A stretch of DNA of 64,000 nt from Acanthaster planci. Lineage: Eukaryota; Echinodermata; Asteroidea; Valvatida; Acanthasteridae. Within the stretch, counting starts at the first letter, position 1; each line of letters starts with the position of its first letter. The stretch is taken from contig NW_019091402.1 in assembly GCF_001949145.1 (NCBI RefSeq), positions 556,134 to 620,133 of the forward strand, written 5' to 3'. A program made the position numbers and the translations under genes. The notes below the pieces were generated by a model, which was not told the origin of the DNA, made no database searches, and saw only the letters and a list, made by a program, of their open reading frames with translations. Positions 23,286 to 35,551 of this stretch are shown one piece after another.

Positions 23286-23585
23286 ATGGGGCAGATACCG
23301 GACTTTGAACCGGTGTGGTAAGATTGTGAATTCTGTGAAACGAACTCACTGGAATGAAAGTGTATATACAGCTGCAAGCGTATACAGCAAGAAAAGAGGA
23401 ATCGTTCAGTTTGTTGTTTAAACGATAAAGATCCATGTTACTCAGAAAAGCGGTAACGGAAGTTGTCTACAAACGCTATATTGTTGTACATTTACGCAGA
23501 AGGCGGGAACTATCTTGCCTGGAGGGATGCGCGCGCACACAACTGGGCCAAACAGCTGCCAATAGCATCGACTTATCTGCCCCAT
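23286..23585. mobile_element. Possible 300-bp MITE
   Basis: ATGGGGCAGATA at 23286-23297 recurs as its exact complement at 23574-23585. Both are bordered outward by TCACC in inverted orientation (with a 3-base spacer on the left). Size and ends suit a non-autonomous element, but 12-bp ends 300 bp apart could also arise by chance in 64 kb. The inside is non-coding. Confidence 0.4.
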
Positions 23586-26500
23586 GGTGACCGTTATGGT
23601 ATCCCCAACAAAAACTAAACATTTGATTTCATAAGTGGTATTTTTAGTTATTTTTTACTTTTTGCATATGGGAAGTGAGTGCCACATGACCAAAACCATA
23701 CGTGGCACGCCCATTCAGACACGACCGTGACTTTTACTGAGTGTGGGCAGCGACGTTCTGTTCATGGTGTTAAGAAAACGTCGTCTAGGTTACAAGACCC
23801 AATTAACCGTATTCCGTGCATTCCTTGCTATACATGAACAGACTACTGCCAGTGATTCTGTTCATATGTTCTAGATGGGTCGTCAACGGTGAACATTTGC
23901 CTCATCTACTGACGTTGACATATAGCTAAATAGACGAATGAAATCGAATAAATTCACGAATAAACACAATAGGGTTCGACCGCCGCCTCTAGGCGCCACA
24001 ACAAGTTAGATTCGGTCTCCTTTAATTTGCACCTTAAAAGTATTGATTCCCTCAAATGAGTACCCTGGATTATGCAGTTTTTATTGTCTCCGGAGTCATA
24101 CTATGGCCGCTCAAAGACTAGTTTGAGAGGCAATCTGAAGGGTAATTAATTAATCATATTGGGGTCGGCTGTCTGACACCAGACAAGGAGACGAGTCATC
24201 CTTTCACAGCAGATTAAATTTCAGATGGAGTTCAGAGACACTGTGCCTTTCACTGTTCTAATTACGACGGAAATTTAAAACCATAATGAGTTAAGCTGAA
24301 TTTGAGGAATGATTATTGAGATTTTAGTAATAGTTGATTGTGTCCTTGAGGATTAAATCAAGTATTTACTGTTACGTTCCAAAGACACCTGAATGAAGAA
24401 ACATTAAAACAAAAATCCTGGTTGATTGACTCCATATTTCTAACTCTTTAGTATTCACAGCACTTTTGCACTGAATTTTATTCTTCTAAATATAGTTGAA
24501 CTATTTGGGAAAGACGGACTGCGCGTGGTTCCTTACTTACGCAGTTGTGGCATTACAAGCCATTACTGGGCTAAAAATTCGACCGCAAGATTGATGATTG
24601 CCACGTTAATCCCATTTATAAAATAGCAGATGTCTAGCTCCAACCACATCGCATTCCTCCTTCAAGTGTGGCATATTTCTCTTTCAATCGCGAAGATGAT
24701 TTTTAAGCGCTAATTTGCTATAATGTGAGCGAAATGTGGCTAGAGAAAGTGACGATAGACTGCAATTTGTAAATGATTGCCCGTAATTCAATGGGTCAAT
24801 GGCCTTGGAAACTGCTTGACGTTCTCTCCTGCAACCTCATGAAACCTGTTTTATCGTGGCCAGGTAAGATCCAATGAGGCAGGACCAGACTTCCCAGACC
24901 ATTGGTGATTGAGGGTTGAGCTTGACAAGTGGACGTGAAAACGACAGGAAAGGATCGAAGCTAGAAAGGGGGATACCTAACCCTGCGTCCCGCACCAAAG
25001 GACCAAAACCTGCGTTTCAAATGAAAATTTTGGCTTACAATTTACTTGTAAGCGTTAAAGTAACCATTATTGGGACGGAGTACTAATCGCCCGCGCATAT
25101 CATCAAATAACACCGAAACTTTTACTGTTCAAAATTAAAAAAAACAAGGGTATAAAGTAAAGCATTTCGCCACTCGTAACTTCCCATAAAATACGCCACA
25201 TTGTTTTTCTCTTTAAAAACAAAAACCCATTTGGCTTTTACAACATGTCCGCCGATAAGTTAAAAATTTCACTGTCATTATAAGTTTCACTTCCCTACAG
25301 TGGTTTCGTGAAATGAAAGAAAGATAGGAATAGCAACCGAATGCTAAAGAATATCAGGCGCATCGAGTCTTGAGAAAAAAGCGTGATATGTAATAAATCG
25401 TGGAGTATGCATGTGGTTTTATTCTGGACGAAGCGAGGCAGAATTTTTTAAATGAGTTGGAGCATGATTGACGTTTAAGGGAATAAAATCTCACAGCTGA
25501 CTAATCTCATTAAACCTGTTGATTTATGGTCTAGAAATGCTACCGGTGCTCTTCTCGAGTCCAATTACGGCCATAAATCCAGGCAGACTCTGCAGGATTA
25601 ATTGGACAGGTGTTACAGTGGGTAGGGCTTGATGTAATAATGGCTTGAAAGGAGCAGTCTCGTCTCGAAATGCATCGAATAAGTAATATGATTTTTAGTC
25701 GTGTGGTAAAGTAACTTTTCTTTTGAGGAATTTGCCGGGCGGTCGAAGAATGACTGTATAATGTTCTATATCATGCTAGAAAGTTTAGGAATTGGAACTC
25801 AAAATCAGAAATGTTTACTGTATTCATTACTCGATTTTCAGTAACGTGCTTGTGTACAAAGTTTTTATTATTTGGTGAAGTACGGTATATTCTTCTTGTT
25901 TCTTTAGCCCTGGACTAACCATCTTTATTGTGCTTTTTAGTGAACAGGATTAGAAAGTTTTCATCCACTGCTCTGGGTTTATAGTTGTGGAAGGTTTCCA
26001 ACGTTTAAGCTGTTTTTCATACAGATGAAATTATGCAATAATGACTGTCAAGGGTTGCTTACGCAAAATTTACGAGCGACCTATCCGAATAGTCCAGCGG
26101 TGTGACGATATGCGTCACGGTATCAGTACAAAGACCGGTTCATAGTCTGCGCACTAGCAAACAGATTGCCAACTTGTTTGATTTGAAGTCAGATCAAAAC
26201 TTCTTGCTACAAAATTGCAAAAGGTGAAGGCATTTCAGCTCAATCGGCTATTGCTACAAATTGGTATCTTGACCTTACATTCGAATCCTTTTCTCGTTCG
26301 CCTAGAGTATATAAACCGGCTTTCAGAAGTATCTCGCGAAAGTTTCTGCATTTCCACTCGACGCATAGACAAACCTTTGTAGAACGAGGACAAAAAGCGA
26401 TTGGAAGTGCACACTTCACCGTAAAGGGAGTTCTGATCTACATGTATGCCTTTAACGTTGGGTTCGTTATGGCGGTAGTCACCTGGAACTGGAATCTAGA

Positions 26501-27199
26501 TTGGCAGTAACAGAAAAAAAGAGGTTCAGGCTCGTAACTTTGTCAACAGGATAGAGGAAACGGGGAAGAAATATGGGCTGTATCATCAAGTCGCAGCTGC
26601 GGTTGACATGCTCATCCAGTACAAAAGACAAAAGCCGAAATTGTTTGTGTGAAAATGGACGCGTGGTGAGTGGAGACGCCGTCGCTGGCGGTCGCGCATG
26701 TTGCTTTGGTATGGCTTTAACCCACGGACGACTCCATTAAAAAAAAAGCCGTTTATCTATACAGTGCTGATTTGCAGTCGGTTTACACAATCGCGTCTTA
26801 TGGAAGAGAGGCGACTGTAATTGAACATCATTCACTGAAACAGATGAGTTTCTGACAATCCCGACTTGCTGTTCAGCAATCGCTGATCCTTGATTAAACC
26901 TTGTTACAGGTGGACTTCATATTAACACACTGGTAATTATGCAAGGCGCACACGGGTACCAGTTTGATTTATTCACGCCTTTAACGTTCCACTCTGAAAG
27001 TTATAGAGTTGTATACCACAAAGTGTCCGTCGTTTGAAGCACTTTTATTCTTGGTGACTTCCCAAGGGTTAAAAAATTCCTTATCCATTAACAAACGTAT
27101 GCTTTTTTTTCAATGTTCCATTTGAAGTAAATAAAGTAAACTATATAATATAAATGGAAATCTAATTCATGGTTTGTATACAATGGGCCGCCAGCTGGA
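23586..27199. other. Stretch without gene; possible regulatory DNA
   Basis: No open reading frame of note is found here. Homeodomain-type words (TAATTAATTAAT at about 24144, GATTAATTGG at about 25596) and an inverted nuclear-receptor-like pair near 24790 fall in a region with little repeat content. That would fit conserved enhancer DNA but proves nothing. A TATA motif at 26308 is listed separately. Confidence 0.3.
26308..26315 (+). promoter_or_regulatory. Candidate TATA box
   Basis: TATATAAA sits in the context GAGTATATAAACCGGC, close to the metazoan TATA consensus. Pyrimidine-rich initiator-like sequence follows about 30 bases downstream. No open frame or splice donor downstream confirms transcription. 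Confidence 0.22.
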
Positions 27200-27213
27200 C
27201 CAACAGAGGGCGC
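27200..27213 (+). promoter_or_regulatory. CTCF-like motif
   Basis: CCAACAGAGGGCGC matches 13 of 14 positions of the CTCF core consensus. Relative to the word at 5558 it points away, i.e. the two are divergent. Confidence 0.22.
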
Positions 27214-27239
27214 AATTTTTTAGCAATGGATCGAAGCTC

Positions 27240-27335
27240 CTTTGGTCGGAACCGAACTTCGCTGGTTCACGAACGAAAATGAAATGCATGCGTTGCAGTC
27301 GCACTACACCAACAAAATGAACATTCTTCTCGTGG
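27240..27335. repeat. Dispersed repeat family 2, copy 1
   Basis: The segment contains CGCTGGTTCAC, GAAATGCATGCGTTGCAGTC and ACCAACAAAATGA in the same order and spacing as copies at 42545-42668 and 62055-62176. This copy lacks or has lost the right-hand part (GGCTCTTTTCAACCGATGAG) seen in the other two. Its nature is unknown. Confidence 0.6.
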
Positions 27336-27580
27336 CTGATATAACTGTTCCATCTTTAGGCCATTCCGTGGCGAACAAAGCGCAAAAGGACACAAATGGG
27401 TCTTTGGTAACATTCTGTAGTCGTAAAGTCATTTCAACAACTGTCATATGGATACCACGTGACCTGTTTGATAATGATCTGAAGTTGATTTCATTTCAAA
27501 TGTTTCACCTTTGAGTGAAATCACAGAAGCATCTTGTAACCATGAGTGAAGATAGGAACTGACTGATTCGATCTCGAGGT

Positions 27581-27734
27581 GTTTGTTTGTTTCTTTGGTT
27601 GTTTGTTTGTTTGTTTGTGGTTGGTTGATGGATGTGTTGGTTTGTTGGGTTGTTGGGTTGTTTGTTTGTTTGTTTGTTGGGTTTGTTGGGGTGTTTGTTT
27701 GTTTGTTTGTTTGTTTGTTTGTTTGTTTGTTTGT
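27581..27734. repeat. TTTG microsatellite with TTGG interruptions
   Basis: Runs of GTTT units are broken by TTGG-rich variants. The tandem structure makes artificial cysteine- and valine-rich frames on + and lysine/asparagine/threonine-rich frames on -, which should not be taken for genes. Confidence 0.95.
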
Positions 27735-30034
27735 GGGTTTTTTTGCCTCGTAAACAGTAGGCCCCCCTAATAACTTTTTCATAAACGCGAATTATGTTGT
27801 AGGCCTATTCTTCTATACTTGTGCGTGTGGTTACACTTAGGGTTTTCCATTCAGCTTAGCCATTACCACAGAATTGCACATTTGACAAGCCGTTTCATCA
27901 TTCTTGTTTCCTTTCATTCATTATTCGTAGACTCCCACTCAAGAAAGTGCGCACAACTCTCTTGATGCTGAGAGGCGGTTTTTGACCGTGATCAACTATA
28001 CTCACGCTTTGTCCTCAATTACGTGCATTCGTTCCCGCTGGGAATTCATTTTGAAAGTGGGTCAGGTAGGGTTTTATGGATGCATATGGGTTGTTTGAAG
28101 TATCTCAGGAACAACCCTTTCAGTTTCACTCCTTCAAGAATTGGTTTTACCTCAAAGTCAAGTGAGCCCAAACTGCGCGACATCGTATAGACGTTTTTTC
28201 AAACCAACTCCGGGGTTCAAGAAACTGAATATTTTAATCTAAAACCCAAGCTATGACGATAAAGTCTTTTTGTTGAACCTTTCGTTCTTGCTTGTTTGCA
28301 CTGACGTATTTTTCTTTGTTTCAGTCGCTCTTGTCTAGCTGCAAGATACCACGCCTATACCACCCGTGTCAGAGGTTTGTGGTGAGTGGTGTGGCTTTAA
28401 TCTTACTTGAAATATTTTTCAAGGACTTATAAAGAAGAGACACAGACAGTGTACAAACCATTGCTTTATGCGAGGAAAAGCAAGCAAAGAAAAGAAATGA
28501 AAATTTCTATTAAAAAAAGGCAAAGCACTATTGTGAATATTTCGTAGAACAGCCAACTGGCTCAGGGACCCTAATTTATGGGGCCAGTATCTGTGTCATT
28601 CATAAGATAACCGAGGAATGATCAAGATTCTGTTCTATTAACCGGACAGTGTTACACTGGACAATATCAGCCTAGAGTGGCCTGCATAGAGTGAAATTTC
28701 TATCATAAACAGTTCCTGAAATTAACGCGTGATAAATGCAAGATCAAATACAAAGCGTCATTGCGGTCAACTGTCGTTTAGTAGAACACAGCTCACGGGG
28801 GTCATTTGCCAGGGTTGTTTTCAATAACTAAACGGCTCATGGGTATATGGTTTCCAGATCCGTGCAAGGGATGTTGTATAGCTAATAAAAATTCATAGGA
28901 CTTCTTTTTTTAATTTAAAAAGCAATGATGTATTCATATCAGAGGCTTTAAGAGGAGCTTAATTGGAAATATTACATTAGAAAACAGCGCATCTTCGGAA
29001 CAGATACGCCACAGGGACCATGCGATGTAACTCTCTCCATTAAAAGTGCACTCACAGCAAAGCAATCACTGTAAATATCGATTTGCTATGCACAATTAGG
29101 ATAAATATGAATGTACCTGTAGTATTCTGTTGTCACATTTGTAAGAGTAGAACGCCCTGTTTTAATCGGGGGCTTAGTGAGCTTTGTTTGCCTCTTGAAA
29201 ACAGTCCGCCCGTTTCTAGGTGAAATTACAAACTTAGGCTTTGAAGGCACTAATAGATGCAAGATAATAGTCGATTTGGGAATACCTTTGCAGCACACTA
29301 GTATTAGAGGCTTTGTGTAATCAATTTTTTATCATCCAGGTTTGCATTTAATGATTTGTTTAATGATACATTCCCAATTCGCATTTATAATTTATTCGCC
29401 GCCCGGATAAGCTTCACCGTCTCGATTTGTGCTTCTAGATTTCTCAAGACTGTTCCAATAATAGCACCTGCCTTGGTTATTATGTTTCTGTGTGTCCCCA
29501 TGGGGAAACAAAAGGGATTTAGGAGTAGCTGCAACGGAATTTTCAAAAATACAAAATGCATCTTTTTTTTTTACTATTTCAAAGGTTGTTTCGCTGCCGT
29601 TTTGGTTTTTACGCTGAATACTTCCCTAGTTATGAGCAAACTGTGACGTCATCCAGGAAAAAGGCCTCAATGTTACATTGACCTGCACACAAGTACTTCT
29701 CCATTTGTTTTAGAATTGTCTGGCCCAAATTTTTTTCTTCGTTGGTGTATTCGTGGTTGCGTATCTGCCTGGCAGTAAGCAAGCAATCAACCTTTAATCA
29801 AATGATACTACACCCCCAGTTTGTTCATTGCACGCCAGAAACTCTACTTATTTCAGGAATAAGAATATATTTTTAAATTTAAATGAATTCATACCGTCTT
29901 TTCCATTTGAAGGGTCAATAGAGGGGATATAAGGTCAAGGACAGGAGTTGAGTTCCAAAGCTCCATTGGGGTGGCAATGATAAAGATATTTGGGTCTAAG
30001 CCCTTGAGCAGCTTTTCACTAACCAAGCCGCCTG
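27735..30034. other. Non-coding stretch
   Basis: No gene, element or array is recognised. Confidence 0.4.
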
Positions 30035-30182
30035 CACTGCAACTGTGGTGTTAATTCAACACCAGAGGACTGCACTCAGTCTAGTGCACCGCATCAGAGG
30101 ACTACACCCAGTCTGTTACAGTTCTCTGATGACACCCAGTGTGTTGAATTAACACCAATTGAACACTGCAGTTTTTGTAGTG
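30035..30182. mobile_element. 148-bp MITE with GGTGTTAATTCAACAC ends
   Basis: GGTGTTAATTCAACAC (30047-30062) is exactly complementary to 30141-30156. Outside these lie CACTGCA and TGCAGT words that extend the inverted pairing loosely. The inside holds two or three imperfect repeats of an AGAGGACTACACCCAGTCT-like unit. There is no coding capacity. The architecture is that of a non-autonomous DNA element with internal subrepeats. Confidence 0.75.
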
Positions 30183-31099
30183 ACCGCAGGCATCACAAGA
30201 ACGCATGAAATTTTGTCTGTATCGAACTTACCCAGAGGAGGCCGAATGCAAGTGCCGGAAGAAATACGATTGAGTCAATTTTAAACGACTATTTACAATT
30301 CCGCGGGATCAGTAGAGGTCACCCGGCCAGTGCCGGGTGAAAAACACCGATTTCCCCAATGCACGTCAGCCGCGCGGCGTACCGTCCGCAAAATTACGTT
30401 TCATATCTCTGGAGATTTCCAATCTCAAAACGGGAAACAGTTGAAGTACATGTTTGCTGCCGGCGACTGGAACGGGACATCTAGCTGCAGAGACAGGACT
30501 ACAAGAAACAAAATACACAAAGTAAAGAGGGTGCTCCAGTGTCACACTATTAGCTCCCCACTGAATAGGCGCGTAGTTCGTTGACGACTGTTGCGTTATT
30601 TAAATACTATCACAGACATTTGTACTAAATAATATGCGTAAACCAGACTCTAAAATGTATCAGTAAAAGTCAGGTCCTCCTCAGGTATATCTGATTGCGT
30701 CCGCCTTATTTTACTTGCCTGGGACAAAAAACTCATCACATTTAAATTTCAGAGTCTGAAAGATCACGTGCCGCTGGAGAAGCCTTTAGTAAACTTCCAT
30801 TAAAATATTTTCACCACTGCGCCACCCAGTCATCTGCATCTGCGTGAGATCTGATTTTACCGGTTCTAGTGGCCAATGCGACAGAACTTTAATCACTAGC
30901 CGGCCGCCATTTTGTTAGCGACTACCCAGTGATCATCGTAAACTATCTACGGCGCCTTGACCGAGATTATCCGCTCCGAGCGGAACAAAAGGGCGCGTGT
31001 ATTTTGGTACTCACCGCGTAAGTGCGCCATGATGCGCGCAAGTATGCACGTTTGACGCGGAGCACGTTGAGTGTGCGTAATTAATTTATTGCGGCATGT
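30183..31099. other. Non-coding stretch
   Basis: No supported gene. The right half is less AT-rich than average (30830-31080). Confidence 0.4.
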
Positions 31100-31248
31100 A
31101 TAGAGAACCGAAGTGAATACGTCACGCTCACAGTTAGTGTGTAAAAGGCATGAGCGCGAGAACCAGCGCGTGAACCAACACGCGCGCGTACTCCACTCGT
31201 TTGCACTGCACTTTCTGGTTCACAGGACGTCACACTTCGGTACTCTAT
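31100..31248. mobile_element. MITE family 1, copy 2 (better preserved)
   Basis: The ends ATAGAGAACCGAAGTG (31100-31115) and CACTTCGGTACTCTAT (31233-31248) are inverted with one mismatch. GTA-like words lie just outside on both sides. The interior aligns with 6227-6380. Two copies of the same element confirm it as a dispersed family. The interior is GC-rich, with many CpG words. Confidence 0.75.
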
Positions 31249-32159
31249 GTAAATGGCGATCAATGCATGTAACTCTCTGTGCGGTGCACGCACAGTTGGC
31301 GTGGTTTAAACCGGTGACGTTACATTAACGAACTGGGTAGCAAACTGGCAAAATCGAGCACCTGTGCTGTGGGCCTTGCTGAATAAGAAGCCGCTAAAAC
31401 TTGACTAAAACTTTTTTATGAAAAAAGTAATTCTGGTAGTGCAAGGTGCATGAGCAATGATTTGTGGTTTTTTATTGTGCGTAATATAAACCCACACTAG
31501 CTGTTATCAGATAGAGCTGATCCTCGTTTCTTAGTGTGTAGGCGTGTAGTGGTAACCAGTAATCCCAAGACCCTAGAACAAAATATCGTAAATCACTCGT
31601 CGTTTATTCATCCGCCAGCTCTAATTCTTAAGTCGGAGAACTTGAGAGCCAATTTATAGTGAGGTTACATTGGATGATCATCTCATTTTCCAAGAAGATA
31701 GGCATGTTACTTTAATGTATCCTATTGATGATAGAATGGAACTCGCTTTTACGAGGTTTTTGCGCTCTAAGCCCAGAACAACATACTTCTAAGAATGCTA
31801 CTGCGCCGAGTTTGGTGAGTCTTCTAAGTAGACTTATATTTCAGGACCCTTCATCCAAGCGGTTGTTGTAAACATGGAACAGTCGTAGGCTGATTCGGTG
31901 TGGCTGGCGGCGGAACGCGTCGGGCAATTACAAGTGAGCCGGTGGTGAAGTTCACTGTGCGCCCGGTACCTGTCGGTATGTCCGTGTCGGCTACGCGGGA
32001 GCGTAGGGGCTCAGTTGGCGGTGCTTGGTCTCAGAGGCAAGGCATGGGGGAAACACGGTCAGAAAAATAGACCCGTCTATGTATTAAGATACACTTTACC
32101 GATGACTTTTTTCATGCAAGGTGCTACGATGAGCGATCTCTGAGGCGTATGGTGACTCG
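31249..32159. other. Non-coding stretch
   Basis: The segment at 31880-32050 is GC-rich with CpG words, but no open frame, promoter motif or splice signal there is convincing. Confidence 0.35.
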
Positions 32160-34810
32160 GTTGCCAAACGGTGAGTGTCGGTAGAGCCATTATTTACGCT
32201 CGAAAAACTTCTCAAGCTAATTTTTTTCCGTTCTTTAGTTTCCAATTTTTGAAGTGCGAAACCAGAGCTACTTATCGTATAAGCATACACATGCACCAAG
32301 TTACATACCGGAATCATTCAACTTCTCATTTATTAAAAGCCCCCCAAAAAATTCATGGCTACCGTTACTCTATTAGCTGATTAAATGCAAGTTGGAACCA
32401 AACTAAGAAAAACTCACGGAAGTTCGCTTTGTTTTCTTAGGCTATACTTCTTATTCTTAACTCGTGTAATTCTATACATCAATCATATTCTTATCTGGTT
32501 AACCGTTGGCTGTATATTGTTTTCACTGGCAACTCAATTAACATGTAACTTTGGAATTTTATTTCAAGGATGTGGTATCAAATAAACCGCAATAGACCGT
32601 TTAAATTAAACAATTTCAGCTTTTTGCCCAAATAGCTGTTCAACTGCAAACAAAAGCGGCGCTGTGTGGAATTACAAAGGGGAACTTAACTTCTTCTCTA
32701 AAAGAGACAAATAACCTACCTGCACTTTTCTCTATGAATATTTGCATAGTGATAAATGCGCCATGAATAAACAGCACACAATATTAAAGCTGGACTGGTG
32801 TTCCGCACGACAGAGAAGTTTTGGAACAAGGTCACATCGAAGCGACAAACATCGTTGTATTACTGACAAGAATATAATATCAAATCAGTACTCTGAAATA
32901 TGTGATTGCTGAGCTTTCGATAACTGAGTACCTTCTTCAGGGCAAGGCAATTCAGATTTCTCTGATCCATTATATCGTTCTATTACTAATCTACACCACT
33001 CGACGAGTTTAATCTGTTAATGATAATGCAGACTTGATATTAAACCTGCATGTAAGTATAAGCTCAAACTTATACATGTAGCGTACTATTACATATAAGA
33101 GTTTGTGTCTTTTGCTCATTTCTAATTGGTACCGTCCATTTCTAGGAATACCGAAATGTGCAAATCACATCCGAATTTACCAAGCGAGAGTACTGAGGGT
33201 ACCAGCCAAACAATCGCGTAATTTACATTCATCGATAGTCAGCAGGTTTTCGTTTACTGCTTTAATTAACTTGGCAACGTTTCTTGATAATTTGCATTCG
33301 TAACTTGTACATACTTTCTTCTGTAACTCCCGTTTCCTAATGTGTATTCGATTTTGAATTTTGTATACATGTAGCGTACTATTACATATAAGAGTTTGTG
33401 TCTTTTGCTCATTTCTAATTGGTACCGTCCATTTCTAGGAATACCGAAATGTGCAAATCACATCCGAATTTACCAAGCGAGAGTACTGAGGGTACCAGCC
33501 AAACAATCGCGTAATTTACATTCATCGATAGTCAGCAGGTTTTCGTTTACTGCTTTAATTAACTTGGCAATGTTTCTTGATAATTTGCATTCGTAACTTG
33601 TACATACTTTCTTCTGTAACTCCCGTTTCCTAATGTGTATTCGATTTTGAATTTTGTCTTTTTTGTTTGTTTTCTAGTATGAACCACATGCTTTATTATT
33701 GTGTGAAGTATTGTAGAAAAGCAGGCCTTACACAAGCTTTTGTTTTTTAGTCTTACTTCCTCTTCTAAACTTGATATTCCTATCTTTACATTTCTATACC
33801 TACGGTAGTCTTTATGAAAAGAAGAGGAAATAATAAAAAACCAACAACAACAACTTAAAAAGGGGGGACCCAGAGCGACAGAATTTCGTTTGGGTTTTAA
33901 GTTTAAGCTTTCTTCAGAACAAAGATAACGGCACGAATTATAGCCAATGAAAGATGCCTATGGTTCGACCATCTTGATCTCATTTAAAGTCACATTTTAA
34001 GCGTACAGGTAAATTTAAAATTGGAGTAAAGTAGGTCAGGTAATGCGCCCGAAGTTCACCCGTCAAGTGGGGTACTTCTAGAGTTTCCCTTTACAAGATG
34101 TTACCCACATCTACTGCGTGTCGAGTTATTGGCGTGTTTCTTGGCCAGAAATCCTCAAAGATCCTTTGCCTTAATAACAAAAATGATAATATCAGCAGCT
34201 AACTTTTCATGAACGCCCATGATTAACTAAGAGCACACCGAATTTATTAGGATTTCAATAAACTGGGTTGCCATTTACCCGTATATATTGAGAAACTATC
34301 ACTTTGGCAACAGAATTTTAGGCTTAGGAACACACGTACTGTGTTGTTGTTTCGTGCCACGTCTGTTTATCGGTTACTGGGAATAGACTCACTGTTGCGG
34401 AGGTTCCTATTAGGTGAATTGAACGCAGTCTTCGGTCGGCCAGCCTGCTTTGTTTGATCCACGAGGAGCATCAGTGCTCGACCTAGATCTACTGTAGCAG
34501 AAACTAAGTCATTAACTGTCAGTCCGTTCTCTTGGTGTGGTAAGAAAGTGCGCATAGCTCATTCATTTGGAAAACAACTATCAAAGAACGATTCTGCTGT
34601 GGTGGGACGGGTTTAAGGCGAACCTGCCGGGAAATTGAACCAAAATGGAAGGCATTTGTAGCGTCACAAGGTACACTGTCCCCTGATGTTGAATGACATT
34701 TACTCACGCCTCTTGGACCACGATCGACTTGCACATACATTAAGAAAGCAGCACTGAAAAGAACCTTTTCTTTCACAGCGTTGTAAAACATTGTTTAAAG
34801 ATGACTACAT
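32160..34810. repeat. Old tandem duplication, copy 1
   Basis: Homologous to 35154-37150 in the same order. Both begin with GTTGCCAAACGGTGAGTG and share blocks around the GGATGTGGTA/TAGACCGTT site, the GGAACACACGTACTGTG block (34327 and 36693), the CATCAGTGCTCGACCTAG-like block, and TAACTGTCAGTCC (34514 and 36888). Identity by eye is far below that of the 2.4-5.2 kb duplication, so this event is old. The copy also contains a 293-bp internal tandem duplication and about 250 bp (33660-33920) not found in the partner. No conserved reading frame survives between the copies. Confidence 0.8.
33071..33656. repeat. Recent 293-bp tandem duplication
   Basis: Positions 33071-33363 are repeated at 33364-33656 with one base difference noticed (AACG versus AATG in the GGCAAxGTTTC word, at about 33277 and 33570). 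The junction lies at TACATGTA. Any short open frame in the unit appears twice (33103-33303 and 33396-33596), with one amino-acid difference. Near identity implies a recent event or an assembly duplication. Confidence 0.95.
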
Positions 34811-35153
34811 TCAAATCAACTACCTGCTATCTACGAGGCGCCTGCTTGTGAGTTGAAAACTTCCTAAATTGTGTTTCATCCAGTGAAATATTTGCAGCTG
34901 TAACGTGGTTCAGTCGCCAGGGAGATTATCTTCCTCTTGTCCTGACATTTGAAGACAAGCTCCACAACGTATTTTGTTTGTTGAAGCTGAAACCAACCAA
35001 AAAATCACATGATGAGGGTACAATTAGATTACTCAGAAACGACGTCTATGGACCTTATGTTTTGGCTGTCGAGAAAATGGTTATGTACTGACACTATGCT
35101 CAAAGTGTAATTTAGACAAGTACAAGGGATTCTCTAGCTAATTGTTACGACAG
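34811..35153. other. Spacer between duplication copies
   Basis: This unique non-coding spacer of 343 bp lies between the two old copies. Confidence 0.5.
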
Positions 35154-35551
35154 GTTGCCAAACGGTGAGTGTAGGCAGAGACGGCAATTGGGCTATATGC
35201 TTGAACACTTTCTGAAGTCAATTTGTTTCCGTTCTTGGGTTTCCAACGCTGACGTACGAAACTAAAACTAGTTACCGTATAGGCATGCACGTTTACAAGG
35301 TTACATACTGGAATTGATGTAGAGACTTCTAAGGGAAGGCAAATTTCCACATCTTCAGGGCTGCAGTTATAGTTATTCTGTTATATGGAAAGCTTGAACG
35401 ATACAATGCAAAGCTCATTCAATTTTTAAAAGTTTGTTTCGCTTTAATTTCTTAGGCTTCCATTTGTGTGATTCTGCATACGGCTGTCCACTGTTTCGTT
35501 TGCGTTGCCAACCAAAAGCACACATATAGCTTTTCAAAAGGATGTGGTAGG

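Noticed and set aside
27444-27782. 112-codon frame rich in Lys, Asn and Thr repeats
   Set aside because: It is the translation of the TTTG microsatellite.
32171-32380. Open frame starting at the duplicated GTGAGTG word
   Set aside because: The homologous frame in the sister copy (35154 onward) is not conserved.
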